Below are positions 42,243 to 51,059 of a DNA stretch of 52,733 nt, in pieces (position 1 is the first letter of the stretch; each line of letters opens with the position of its first letter). The notes below the pieces were generated by a model that was not told where the DNA came from, made no database searches, and saw only the letters and a list, made by a program, of their open reading frames with translations. Source of the DNA: UMGS1696 sp045643285 (lineage in GTDB: Bacteria > Bacillota > Clostridia > Oscillospirales > CAG-272); assembly GCA_045643285.1 (NCBI GenBank), contig JAZUKN010000019.1, positions 1 to 52,733 of the forward strand. The letters run 5' to 3'. The position numbers were made by a program, and so were the translations under genes.

Positions 42243-43976
42243 TTATTTCACAAGATGTCTCTTGATCTTCTTTGTGGTAGTCTTTTCAAACTCCGTCTTA
42301 CGGAACTCGATACGGTGTATCTGCTTGAACGACGGAAGTCGTCTGTTCAGCTCCGTTACCGATTTCTGTATCTCCGTGCGAAGTTCGTTTTCGGATTTGT
42401 CTTCGTATTTTGCGTAGTTCGGCACGATGATCGCCGTCAGCTTACACGAGCCGTCTTCGTCTCTGCCGACGACTACCGTTTCGAGTATCTCGTCGATTTT
42501 CAGAAGATATTCCTCTATCTCCTCGGGGAAGACGTTCTTGCCGTTCTCGAGGACGATAACCGATTTTTTGCGTCCTGTAATATAGAGATATCCGTCACCG
42601 TCCATATATCCCATATCTCCCGTACGGAACCAGCCGTCTTCGGTAAACGCCTCGGCGTTTGCTTCATCGTTGTTCATATATCCGAGGAAGACGTTGTCTC
42701 CTTTTACGAGTATCTCGCCGATCTCTCTTCCCTCTTCGTCCGTCTCGACAACGTCGATCTTTGCTTCACAGCAGTCGACAGCCGGTCCGACTGAGCCGGG
42801 CTTACGCTTATAGTACGGCGTTACGGCGACGAGCGGCGAGCATTCGGTTATGCCGTAGCCTTCGTAGATCGAGATGCCGAACGTCTCGAACATTTCGACC
42901 ATTTTCGGATCAAGCGCCGCACCACCGCAGACTATCTTACGCAGTCTTCCGCCGAACGCATCTCTTATATCCTTAAACAGCTTTTCGCTGAGGTCGATTC
43001 CGGCGAGACTGAACACATGACCGACCTTTGCGGCTGCGTTCAGCGCCGTGGCTTTGCCTGACTTGCTTGCTTCGCTGAGGATCTTTTTATACATCGTCGT
43101 CACGAACAGCGGAACGAGGACGATACCGGTCGGGCGGTATTCCTTGAAGCTGCGGAGAACGTGGCGAAGGGAGTCATTTATGCAAGTCTTTCCGCCGTAA
43201 TTGTAGTATGCAAGTCCGCAGGTCAGCTCGTAGGTATGGTGGAGCGGAAGTACGGAAACGAGCGTGTCTTCAGAAGAAAAATCAGTTGCGGCGCAAGCGG
43301 CGGTGACTGCAGAGAAAATATTTCTCTGGCAAAGCATAACGCATTTAGATGTGCCCGTCGTACCGGACGTGAAGAGAAGCTCACAGCATCTTTCGGTATC
43401 TGTGTCGGGTGTAACATCGGACGTGCTGTTCTTCCCTGCCGTTGCGAGTGCGGAGAACGGGATCACGTTTTCTTTTCCGTCGAGTCCGTCACAGTCAAGC
43501 GGGATCAGCTTTTTGAGCGTCTTATGGCCGTCCGCCATTTTCGAGAACACTTCGTTGAACGTCTTCGAGAATACCACAGCTTCTATGTCCGCCATTCGGA
43601 AAAAGCCAGAGATCTCTTCGGGATCAAGCTCCTTATCCATGGGAACCGCCGAGTTTCCGGACGCAATGATCGCAAGGTACGACGCCACCCAGTACGGGGA
43701 AGTCTCGCCGATTATCGCTATCCTCTTGCCAGACTGCCCGAACGTATCGGCAAAGGCGTGCATGAGCTGGCGCACGAGCGTGACAAATTCGCCGTACGTT
43801 ATTTCGTGCTGTACGGACGATTCTTTCCAGACGTACATTACGTTCTCGCCGAACTGTTCTATGGAATCGAGATATTCGCCGATATTCGCAACCTTATTGA
43901 AAATATGCTCGTACTTCTTGAAACTGCGAACTTTGGCGTTCGGCGTCTTTTTCTTCGGAAAATTAAACAGATTCAT
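42243..43976 (-). CDS. AMP-forming long-chain acyl-CoA synthetase family protein
   Basis: 577 aa. The P-loop LLFTSGTTGTSK is at 201-211. Other adenylation motifs are GYGITECSP, WFRTGDMGYMDGDGYLYITGRKK and the C-terminal KIKRHLVK with the catalytic Lys. This is the ANL superfamily pattern of fatty-acid activation. The best start is the ATG at 43,976 behind GGAGGA; an upstream start adds 13 residues without an RBS. It would make acyl-CoA or acyl-AMP in the cytoplasm. It is a single gene transcribed towards the tRNA. Confidence 0.9.
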   Translation of the reverse strand: MNLFNFPKKKTPNAKVRSFKKYEHIFNKVANIGEYLDSIEQFGENVMYVWKESSVQHEITYGEFVTLVRQLMHAFADTFGQSGKRIAIIGETSPYWVASYLAIIASGNSAVPMDKELDPEEISGFFRMADIEAVVFSKTFNEVFSKMADGHKTLKKLIPLDCDGLDGKENVIPFSALATAGKNSTSDVTPDTDTERCCELLFTSGTTGTSKCVMLCQRNIFSAVTAACAATDFSSEDTLVSVLPLHHTYELTCGLAYYNYGGKTCINDSLRHVLRSFKEYRPTGIVLVPLFVTTMYKKILSEASKSGKATALNAAAKVGHVFSLAGIDLSEKLFKDIRDAFGGRLRKIVCGGAALDPKMVEMFETFGISIYEGYGITECSPLVAVTPYYKRKPGSVGPAVDCCEAKIDVVETDEEGREIGEILVKGDNVFLGYMNNDEANAEAFTEDGWFRTGDMGYMDGDGYLYITGRKKSVIVLENGKNVFPEEIEEYLLKIDEILETVVVGRDEDGSCKLTAIIVPNYAKYEDKSENELRTEIQKSVTELNRRLPSFKQIHRIEFRKTEFEKTTTKKIKRHLVK

Positions 43977-44075
43977 TCTATCCTCCACTCCGTCGGAGTT
44001 ATTTCTTACGGACAAACAACAAATACAGTATAAACTTTTTCGCCGGATTTGTCAAGAAAAACAGGCAAACGGGCT

Positions 44076-44624
44076 TTATTTTGCCGTCTCCGGCGTCTTT
44101 TTATACTCGACGAGCTTCTGCTCTGCGTATTTTATGACTTCGGTGCTTTCGTAAGTGCCGTTCACTTCCATGACAACGGTCAGTTCATCATCGGTGGAAA
44201 GAGTAACGTTTTCTGCGGTCATTCGTCGGTAGTTATATATTGATTTTTCCGCTTTTTCAATGACGGTACAGGTATATTCTTCACCGGTTGTGCTGTTTTT
44301 TATACGGAACGGGAATTCGTATCCGTCTTCGGTTTCGGTGTATTTATAAACGCTGTCGTTCCAGCGGACTGCGAACTGAAGCTCTCCGGATTCGGGGTTA
44401 TAGTACAGTTTATACGCCTTGAAGTACCCGTCGGACGAGATCTCCGTCGTCTGCTTGACCGTATAGATAACAGATTCGCCGTCCTCAAAGGCGGCTGACA
44501 GTGCGTCGGTCATAACTGGGTGGGAGAATACTGATGTATCTGCCGCCATACAGCAGCGGAAGATAAACAGTCCGATGAACGTGAAGACGAGCACGGTGAC
44601 GATAATTGTGACGGTTTTTTTCAT
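44076..44624 (-). CDS. Small membrane-anchored or secreted protein of unknown function
   Basis: 182 aa. One N-terminal hydrophobic segment (MKKTVTIIVTVLVFTFIGLF) with a Cys-Cys pair follows, then a polar beta-rich domain rich in Thr, Glu and Tyr (YTVKQTTEISSDGYFKAYKLYYNPESG has a repeat-like look). No family was recognised. The start is chosen at 44,624 because AGGTG/CCGGAGG is directly upstream and the earlier GTG lies inside it. A single gene, likely displayed outside the membrane. Confidence 0.68.
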   Translation of the reverse strand: MKKTVTIIVTVLVFTFIGLFIFRCCMAADTSVFSHPVMTDALSAAFEDGESVIYTVKQTTEISSDGYFKAYKLYYNPESGELQFAVRWNDSVYKYTETEDGYEFPFRIKNSTTGEEYTCTVIEKAEKSIYNYRRMTAENVTLSTDDELTVVMEVNGTYESTEVIKYAEQKLVEYKKTPETAK

Positions 44625-44659
44625 GGGGAACACCTCCGGTGGGGAATATTTTTGGAAAA

Positions 44660-45175
44660 TAATAGAACTTTTTTATTTGGGCGAAATGGAAGAAAACACT
44701 TCGTGTTTTCGATTTCATCTTTTTGTCCTGCTTGTTTACAAGCGGTTCGCTTGCGAACGGGCGGACGGCTGCACAACCGAGTTCACTCCGTGAACTCGAC
44801 GAGATGCTCCGCATCTCGGTTGGTCAAATGTTGACCTCTTGTGAATCACCCCACCAAAGAGGGGCAAGGTGCAAGCACATTTTCCCTCTTTGGAAACTCC
44901 CCTTTGTCACAAAGCGAGTGCGACGTGTTCGAGGATTTAACCCGTCAGGTAATAGCGCGCTGCCGCTCATACGTTTATGTATACAAAATTAAAGTGCAGT
45001 GATATGGGCTTTTTTCAACTTGCCGCAGGCAATCATCGTTACGCGAAGCGTATCATCGTTGCGAAGCATCATCATTTGCCACAGGCAATCATAACTTTCT
45101 GATTTGCCACTCAAACTACATTAGCGACCTGCATTTACTTTATTATACCATTGTTTCTCCGCGTTTTCAATATAT
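44660..45175. repeat. Mosaic intergenic repeat, copy 8, with a hairpin array
   Basis: No gene. The hallmark palindrome is at 44,692-44,710. CTTGTTTACAAG, GAGTTCACTCCGTGAACTC and CCGAGATGCGG-type hairpins occur, then the GCGCGCTGCCGCTCATACG segment. An array of short hairpins lies at 45,019-45,094: TTGCCGCAGGCAA, TACGCGAAGCGTA, TTGCGAAGCA and TTGCCACAGGCAA with ATCATCG-type linkers. Confidence 0.73.
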
Positions 45176-45199
45176 ATTCCGTGAACATCCGTGTGTCGC

Positions 45200-45228
45200 T
45201 TGACTTTTTCGGGGTGGGAATGTATAAT
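45200..45228 (+). promoter_or_regulatory. Promoter of uxaA
   Basis: TTGACT (45,200-45,205) and TATAAT (45,223-45,228) are 17 bp apart, about 30 bp before the start codon. Confidence 0.85.
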
Positions 45229-45259
45229 CATCTTTAGAAAAACATCGGAGGTCATAAAC

Positions 45260-46741
45260 ATGAAAGCACTGAAAATCTACTCTGCCGACAATGTCGCCGT
45301 CGCTACGGAAGCTCTGTCTGAGAGCGAGCGCGTCGTCGTTGAGGGTAAAGAAATAACGCTACTCTCCGCGATCCCCGGCGGTCACAAATTCGCACTGCGC
45401 GACATCGCCGAGGGAGAAGCAGTAGTCAAGTACGGTTTCACTATCGGTTTCGCAAAAGCCGCTATCAAAGAGGGCGAACACGTTCACACCCAGAACGTAA
45501 AATCAAACCTCGATTCGCTTCTCGAATACGAATATCATCCGTCCTTTGAAGAAGCCGCAAAAATCGAGACAAAACACTTTAACGGTTACAAGCGCGCGGA
45601 CGGCTCCGTCGGCATCAGAAACGAAGTATGGATCATCCCGACTGTCGGATGCGTCAACTCCGTCGTGCGCGAGATAGAACGTCAGTCGCAGTCGCTCGTC
45701 GGCGGCTCTCTTGAGGGAATCTATGCGTACAATCACCCTTACGGATGCTCACAACTCGGCGACGACCAGAACCGCACCCTTGACTATCTTGCAGGGCTTA
45801 TCCGTCACCCGAATGCCGCAGGTGTACTTGTCGTAGGTCTCGGATGCGAAAACGGAAACATCGGAGAGCTGAAAAAGCGCATGGGCGAATACGACGGCGA
45901 GAGAGTGAAATTCCTCGTCTCGCAGGACGTTGAAGACGAGATCGCCGAGGGTGTAAATCTCGTCTCCGAACTTTCAGAAAAAGCAAAGACTGCACGACGC
46001 GAAAAATGTCCGCTGTCCGCTCTTACGGTTGGTCTGAAGTGCGGCGGCTCGGACGGATTCTCCGGGATCACCGCAAATCCGCTTCTCGGACGCTTCTCCG
46101 ATCGACTGATCGGCATGGGCGGCTCGTCCATTCTTACGGAAGTACCCGAAATGTTCGGCGCGGAGACGATCCTCATGGACAGATGCCGCACGAAAGACGA
46201 ATTTGACAAGACCGTATCGCTGATCAACGATTTCAAGAGCTACTTCATGCGCTACGGCGAACGTATCGACGAAAACCCCTCCCCCGGAAACAAGGCAGGC
46301 GGCATCACGACTCTTGCCGACAAATCTCTCGGATGCACGCAGAAAGGCGGTACTGCGCCTGTTGAAGACGTTCTGAAATACGGCGAGCCGGTAAAGAGAA
46401 AGGGCCTTTCCCTGCTCGAAGCACCCGGCAACGACCTCGTTGCGTCCAACGCCCTTGCGGCGTCCGGAGCGCATCTCGTTCTGTTCACGACAGGCAGAGG
46501 AACACCGTTCGGCTGTCCCGTTCCGACGGTCAAGATTTCGTCTAACTCCCCTCTCGCCGAGAAAAAGCATTCGTGGATCGACTTCAACGCCGGTGCGCTC
46601 CTTGACGACAAGACGCTCGACGAACTGTGCGACGAGTTTGTCGACTACATCATCGCTGTTGCGTCCGGCGAAAAGCACGCGAAGAGCGAATCCCTCGACA
46701 AGCACGAGCTTGCTATCTTCAAGGACGGCGTAACGCTCTGA
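45260..46741 (+). CDS. uxaA: Altronate dehydratase
   Basis: 493 aa, full length, with the N-terminal SAF domain (about 1-95) and the catalytic C-terminal region fused, as in UxaA. The stretch GLKCGGSDGFSGITANPLLG and the end FTTGRGTPFGCPVPTVKISSN are family signatures. It dehydrates D-altronate to 2-keto-3-deoxygluconate in galacturonate breakdown; a related galactarate/altronate dehydratase role cannot be excluded. GGAGG lies 8 nt before the ATG, and the promoter is directly upstream. A parS site and a terminator follow at 46,754 and 46,782. It fits a pectin-degrading lifestyle with the beta-helix enzymes upstream. Confidence 0.93.
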   Translation: MKALKIYSADNVAVATEALSESERVVVEGKEITLLSAIPGGHKFALRDIAEGEAVVKYGFTIGFAKAAIKEGEHVHTQNVKSNLDSLLEYEYHPSFEEAAKIETKHFNGYKRADGSVGIRNEVWIIPTVGCVNSVVREIERQSQSLVGGSLEGIYAYNHPYGCSQLGDDQNRTLDYLAGLIRHPNAAGVLVVGLGCENGNIGELKKRMGEYDGERVKFLVSQDVEDEIAEGVNLVSELSEKAKTARREKCPLSALTVGLKCGGSDGFSGITANPLLGRFSDRLIGMGGSSILTEVPEMFGAETILMDRCRTKDEFDKTVSLINDFKSYFMRYGERIDENPSPGNKAGGITTLADKSLGCTQKGGTAPVEDVLKYGEPVKRKGLSLLEAPGNDLVASNALAASGAHLVLFTTGRGTPFGCPVPTVKISSNSPLAEKKHSWIDFNAGALLDDKTLDELCDEFVDYIIAVASGEKHAKSESLDKHELAIFKDGVTL

Positions 46742-46753
46742 CAAACATAAAAA

Positions 46754-46769
46754 TGTTTCACGTGAAACA
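46754..46769. promoter_or_regulatory. parS-like ParB binding site 2
   Basis: TGTTTCACGTGAAACA again, identical to sites 1 and 3, within an AAAA...TTTT-flanked palindrome 12 bp after the uxaA stop. Confidence 0.85.
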
Positions 46770-46781
46770 TTTTCGCAAACC

Positions 46782-46813
46782 AAAAGGGACTTATCTTTCG
46801 GTAAGTCCCTTTT
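46782..46813. terminator. Two-way terminator between uxaA and the DUF2975-like gene
   Basis: AAAAGGGACTTA and TAAGTCCCTTTT form a 12-bp stem with A and T runs on either side, so it serves both converging genes. Confidence 0.87.
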
Positions 46814-46839
46814 ATGTTTGGCTTTGTCGTGTTCGGTAA

Positions 46840-47481
46840 TTATTCTTCTGTCGTTTCTGTGCTTTCGGGGATTTCTGTCTCTGCCGATTCGGTGGGTTCA
46901 GCAGGCAGTGCGGGTGCTTCTTTCTTCTGTTCGGCAACGTAAGCACCGTACTTGCAGATCGCTGCGATGATTATGTAAATGATGCCGGAGATCTCAAATG
47001 TCACCTTAAAGCTGTTGCTCGGGAAAATTATTGCGGAGGCGATCCCTATAAACAGTGCAAGGCCGATCTTGAGGCAGAGCTTGACCCAGCCGAGGCGATT
47101 GAGGTCTTTTGCGAAACGGAATGTAAACGGTGTACCGTCGTTCACCTCGCGCTTGAACGCAACGTATGCCATCATTGTGATAACGCCGCAGACTGCGAGA
47201 GAGAGGAACGCGATCGCAAAAACGGCATACAGGAATTTTGAAATCAGTCCGTTTTCAAAGAAGGGTTGTACCTGTTCGATCAACTCCGGATTGTACCTTC
47301 CGACATCAATGTAATCTTCGATATTGTATATTACAGTATCTAAAACCGACGAAAAAGATCCGACAAGAAGCGCGCCGATCAGTACGAAGAATGCGCCGAT
47401 GCAGATGAGGATGAAGAGAATGAGTGCGACGACCTTGGCGATTTTTGCAAAAGTCTGAACTGTTTTCAATGATTTTTCCAT
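46840..47481 (-). CDS. DUF2975-like membrane protein of the host
   Basis: 213 aa with four hydrophobic segments (about 15-40, 80-110, 130-150 and 160-185) and an acidic C-terminal tail rich in Glu, Thr and Pro. The pattern of segments and the LKTVQTFAKIAKVVALILF start resemble DUF2975 proteins, such as the gene at 32,820 on the mobile element, but there is no adjacent HTH gene here. GAGGTG lies before the ATG. It is divergent from fucI, with both promoters in the 170-bp gap. Function unknown. Confidence 0.7.
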   Translation of the reverse strand: MEKSLKTVQTFAKIAKVVALILFILICIGAFFVLIGALLVGSFSSVLDTVIYNIEDYIDVGRYNPELIEQVQPFFENGLISKFLYAVFAIAFLSLAVCGVITMMAYVAFKREVNDGTPFTFRFAKDLNRLGWVKLCLKIGLALFIGIASAIIFPSNSFKVTFEISGIIYIIIAAICKYGAYVAEQKKEAPALPAEPTESAETEIPESTETTEE

Positions 47482-47571
47482 AGTTAAACACCTCGTTTGA
47501 TAATTATTCAGTTCACGTTTTCATTATATATGAAAGACGGCTTTTTGTAAAGTGATTTTTTCAAATTTCGT

Positions 47572-47600
47572 TTGCATTTCAACGGAAACTGTGTTATAAT
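47572..47600 (+). promoter_or_regulatory. Promoter of fucI
   Basis: TTGCAT (47,572-47,577) and TATAAT (47,595-47,600) have a spacing of 17 bp. Confidence 0.82.
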
Positions 47601-47651
47601 CTGTACAGGTGAATATTCTACAAAAAATAATACAGAAAGGCAGAAAAATTT

Positions 47652-49487
47652 ATGGCAAACAGAAAACTTATCGGCGACTATCCCGTAATCGGTATCCGTC
47701 CGATCATCGACGGCAGACGCGGACCGATGCAGCTCAGAGAGAGCCTTGAAGGTCAGACAATGGCTATGGCAGAGGCGGCAAAGAAGCTCTTTGAAGAGAA
47801 TCTCCGTTACTCCGACGGTACACCGGCTAAGGTAATCATCGCAGACACATCTATCGGCAGAGTACCCGAATCCGCGGCTTGTGCAGAAAAATTCAAGAAA
47901 GCCGGCGTTGCTATCACGCTTTCCGTTACTCCCTGCTGGTGCTACGGTTCCGAAACAATGGACCAGGATCCCATGACGATCAAGGGCGTATGGGGCTTCA
48001 ACGGCACAGAGCGTCCCGGTGCGGTTTATCTCGCATCCGTTCTCGCAACACACGCGCAGAAAGGTCTTCCGGCGTTCGGTATCTACGGTCACGAAGTACA
48101 GGACGTCAATGACGTTACAAACATTCCCGACGACGTAAAAGAAAAGCTCCTCCGCTTCGGTCGTGCGGCAATCGCGGCTGCAACGATGCGCGGCAAGTCA
48201 TACCTCCAGATCGGTTCGATGTGCATGGGTATCGGCGGATCGATCATCGATCAGCAGTTCATGGAAGAATATCTCGGCATGAGAGTAGAATCCGTTGACG
48301 AAGTCGAAATTCTCCGCCGTATGGAAGAGGGCATCTACAACAAGGAAGAGTACGAAAAGGCTGTCGCATGGACAAAAGCTCACTGCAAGGAAGGCAGAGA
48401 CGACAACCCCGAATTCGTTGACTTCCTCGGCGAAAAGAGAGCTATCAAGTTCACACCCGAACAGAAAGAGAAGCAGTGGGAATTCACGATCAAGATGTAC
48501 TGCATCATCAAGGATCTGATGCGCGGCAACCCGAATCTTCCCGACGCATTCGAGGAAGAAAAAGTCGGTCACAACGCACTTGCCGCCGGCTTCCAGGGAC
48601 AGAGACAGTGGACTGACCACTGGCCGAACTGCGACTACCCCGAAGCTATTCTCAATTCCTCCTTCGACTTTGAAGGCAAGAAAGAGCCGATGACATTCGC
48701 AACCGAAAACGACGTTCTCAACGGTCTCGGAATGCTCTTCATGAACCTCCTCACAGGTCGCGCACAGATCTTCGCGGACGTCCGTACATTCTGGTCTCCC
48801 GAAGCAACAAAGCGCGTTACGGGTTACGACTTCGAGGGCAAGGCTAAAGAAAACGGCGGTATCATCCACCTGCTCAACTCCGGTGCGGCGTGCCTTGACG
48901 CTTGCGGCGAATGCACCGAAAACGGCGAGCACGTCATGAAGCAGTGGTGGAACGTCACCGACGACGACATCAAGAAGATGACCGACGCAACCGTATGGTG
49001 CGAAGCAGGATTCGACAACTTCAGAGGCGGCGGATTCTCCAGCCACTTCGTAACAAGAGCCGAAATGCCCGCTACAATGATCAGACTCAACCTCGTTGAA
49101 GGTCTCGGACCGGTCCTCCAGATCGCTGAAGGCTGGACTGTAAATCTTCCCGACGAAGTTACGGACACGCTCATGGAGAGAACGAACCCGACATGGCCCT
49201 GCACATGGTTCACACCTCGCTGTGACGGCAAGGAAGGCAGCCCGTTCAAGACAGCTTACGATGTAATGAACAACTGGGGCGCAAACCACGGCGCTATCTC
49301 CTACGGTCACATCGGTGCCGACCTCATCACACTCTGCTCTATCCTCCGCATCCCCGTTTGCATGCACAACGTACCGGAAGAAAAGATCTTCCGTCCTGCC
49401 GCATGGAACGCATTCGGAATGGACAAAGAAGGCGCGGACTACCGTGCTTGCGCTACATACGGTCCCACATTCAAGAGAGTAAGATAA
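47652..49487 (+). CDS. fucI: L-fucose isomerase
   Basis: 611 aa, near the 591 aa of the E. coli enzyme. It interconverts L-fucose and L-fuculose (also D-arabinose and D-ribulose) with a Mn2+ cofactor. Conserved parts are IGIRPIIDGRRGPMQLRESLE at the start, TPCWCYGSETMDQDP, RPGAVYLASVLATHAQKG, GIYGHEVQD, and GANHGAISYGHIGADLITL near the end. AAAGGC lies 8-13 nt before the ATG and a clear promoter is present. No fuculokinase or aldolase gene is nearby, so it probably serves fucose use from a separate locus. A parS-centred terminator follows. Confidence 0.95.
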   Translation: MANRKLIGDYPVIGIRPIIDGRRGPMQLRESLEGQTMAMAEAAKKLFEENLRYSDGTPAKVIIADTSIGRVPESAACAEKFKKAGVAITLSVTPCWCYGSETMDQDPMTIKGVWGFNGTERPGAVYLASVLATHAQKGLPAFGIYGHEVQDVNDVTNIPDDVKEKLLRFGRAAIAAATMRGKSYLQIGSMCMGIGGSIIDQQFMEEYLGMRVESVDEVEILRRMEEGIYNKEEYEKAVAWTKAHCKEGRDDNPEFVDFLGEKRAIKFTPEQKEKQWEFTIKMYCIIKDLMRGNPNLPDAFEEEKVGHNALAAGFQGQRQWTDHWPNCDYPEAILNSSFDFEGKKEPMTFATENDVLNGLGMLFMNLLTGRAQIFADVRTFWSPEATKRVTGYDFEGKAKENGGIIHLLNSGAACLDACGECTENGEHVMKQWWNVTDDDIKKMTDATVWCEAGFDNFRGGGFSSHFVTRAEMPATMIRLNLVEGLGPVLQIAEGWTVNLPDEVTDTLMERTNPTWPCTWFTPRCDGKEGSPFKTAYDVMNNWGANHGAISYGHIGADLITLCSILRIPVCMHNVPEEKIFRPAAWNAFGMDKEGADYRACATYGPTFKRVR

Positions 49488-49529
49488 TTCTTCCCTCTTG
49501 AATGCGGATCTCAGCTGAACTAAAACAGT

Positions 49530-49565
49530 CCCGTAAAATGTTTCACGTGAAACATTTTACGGGAC
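49530..49565. terminator. parS-centred two-way terminator between fucI and asd
   Basis: A perfect palindrome CCCGTAAAATG...CATTTTACGGG of 34 bp at 49,531-49,564 has parS in its middle. Both fucI and asd converge on it; a T-run (ACGTTTTG) follows on the fucI side. Confidence 0.78.
49539..49554. promoter_or_regulatory. parS-like ParB binding site 3
   Basis: TGTTTCACGTGAAACA, embedded in a longer 34-bp perfect palindrome. Confidence 0.85.
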
Positions 49566-49588
49566 GTTTTGTATTAAGGATTTATGTT

Positions 49589-50665
49589 TTATTTGAGGTA
49601 GCCCTGTCTGTATAACAGCTCAGCCGTGAGGACTCCGCCGCCTGCCGCACCGCGCAGAGTGTTGTGCGAAAGTCCGACGAATTTGTAGTCGGACAGCGTA
49701 TCCGGTCTGAGTCTGCCGACCGTCACGCCCATGCCGCCGTAAATGTCGCGGTCGAGATGCACCTGCGGTCTGTCCGGCTCTTCAAAGTAAGTGATGAACT
49801 GCTTCGGCGCAGACGGCAGGCCGAGAAGCTGCGGCTGTCCGCGGTAGTTCGCCCATTCTTCGAGTATCGTCTCCATGGGCGGCTTGTTCTCGAACGAAAC
49901 GAATACCGCCGCCGTGTGTCCGTCCGTTACGGGAACGCGGATGCACTGCGTCGTGATGAGCGGTGCTTCAGCCGGAACGATAACGCCGCCTCTGACCTCT
50001 CCCCATACTTTAAGCGGTTCTTTTTCGGATTTTTCTTCCTCGCCGCCGATGTACGGTATCACGTTGTCTATCATTTCGGGCCACGTCTCAAAGTTGCGCC
50101 CTGCCCCCGATATTGCCTGGTAAGTCGTCGCAAGCACGGTTTTTATGCCGTATTTGCGGAGAGGTGTCAGCGCGGGAACGTAGCTCTGTATCGAGCAGTT
50201 CGGCTTGACTGCGATAAAGCCGCGCGTCGTGCCGAGCCTCTTTCTCTGGCTTTCGATGACTTCGAAATGCTCCGGGTTGATCTCCGGAATGACCATAGGT
50301 ACGTCGACCGTCCAGCGGTTCGCGGAGTTGTTAGAGATAACGGGCACTTCGGCTTTGGCGTACGCCTCTTCGAGCGCCTTTATCTCGTCTTTTTTCATGT
50401 CGACCGCGCAGAAGATGAAATCGCACAGATCGGCGACCTTCTTAACGTCTGCTGCGTCAATGACTATCATATTCTTGACTTTTTCGGGGATAGCGCCTGC
50501 CATTTTCCAGCGTCCGCCGACTGCCTGTTCGTATGTCTGACCGGCTGAACGCGCACTTGCGGCAACTTCGGCAACTTCAAAATACGGGTGATTTTCGAGA
50601 AGCGTGACGAATCTCTGCCCCACCATACCGGTTGCGCCTACAATACAGCATTTAAGTTTTTCCAT
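49589..50665 (-). CDS. asd: Aspartate-semialdehyde dehydrogenase, archaeal/fungal-type
   Basis: 358 aa. It reduces aspartyl-phosphate to aspartate semialdehyde for lysine, diaminopimelate, threonine and methionine synthesis. The NADP motif GATGMVGQRF is at 10-19 and the catalytic Cys157 is in AVKPNCSIQSY. The AGRNFETWPEMIDNVIPYIGGEEEKSEKEPLK stretch is typical of the archaeal/fungal-like clade rather than the classical E. coli type. The ATG at 50,665 follows AGGGG by 8 nt; a GTG three codons earlier overlaps that site. A single gene here, not in a lysine operon. Confidence 0.94.
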   Translation of the reverse strand: MEKLKCCIVGATGMVGQRFVTLLENHPYFEVAEVAASARSAGQTYEQAVGGRWKMAGAIPEKVKNMIVIDAADVKKVADLCDFIFCAVDMKKDEIKALEEAYAKAEVPVISNNSANRWTVDVPMVIPEINPEHFEVIESQRKRLGTTRGFIAVKPNCSIQSYVPALTPLRKYGIKTVLATTYQAISGAGRNFETWPEMIDNVIPYIGGEEEKSEKEPLKVWGEVRGGVIVPAEAPLITTQCIRVPVTDGHTAAVFVSFENKPPMETILEEWANYRGQPQLLGLPSAPKQFITYFEEPDRPQVHLDRDIYGGMGVTVGRLRPDTLSDYKFVGLSHNTLRGAAGGGVLTAELLYRQGYLK

Positions 50666-51059
50666 TTCTGTCACCCCTGTTATTTACTTTACACTATTAT
50701 TATATCATCCGCCGGTTTTTTTGTCAAATCAAATTTATACAAAATGCCGCAGAAATTAACACCTCTAATAGTAGAATTTTATCAAAAATTCGCCTTTTAG
50801 GCTAAAATAAGTGAACAAATTGTTATATTTGAACATTTGCCGCCGTTTTTTGAAAACAGGCGCGTTATTTGACTGTTAAAACCGAACAGGAGCGGTTTCT
50901 TGTTGCATTTTGCACAACCGCATCAAACAGATGTAAGACAAAAAATAGAATTTGCCCAAAAAATTAACAAAAAGATAATATATTTGTGAACAAAACGTGC
51001 TATAATGTAGTTGCCGGGGAGGATAACGAACCGGTAATTCACGAAAAGGCGGTAACGGT
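50666..51059. other. Divergent gap between asd and hpf
   Basis: About 390 bp, AT-rich, no gene. It should hold the asd promoter on the minus strand and the hpf promoter: TATAAT at 51,001-51,006 with no clear -35 box. The hpf ribosome site AAGGCGG lies near 51,045. Confidence 0.6.
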
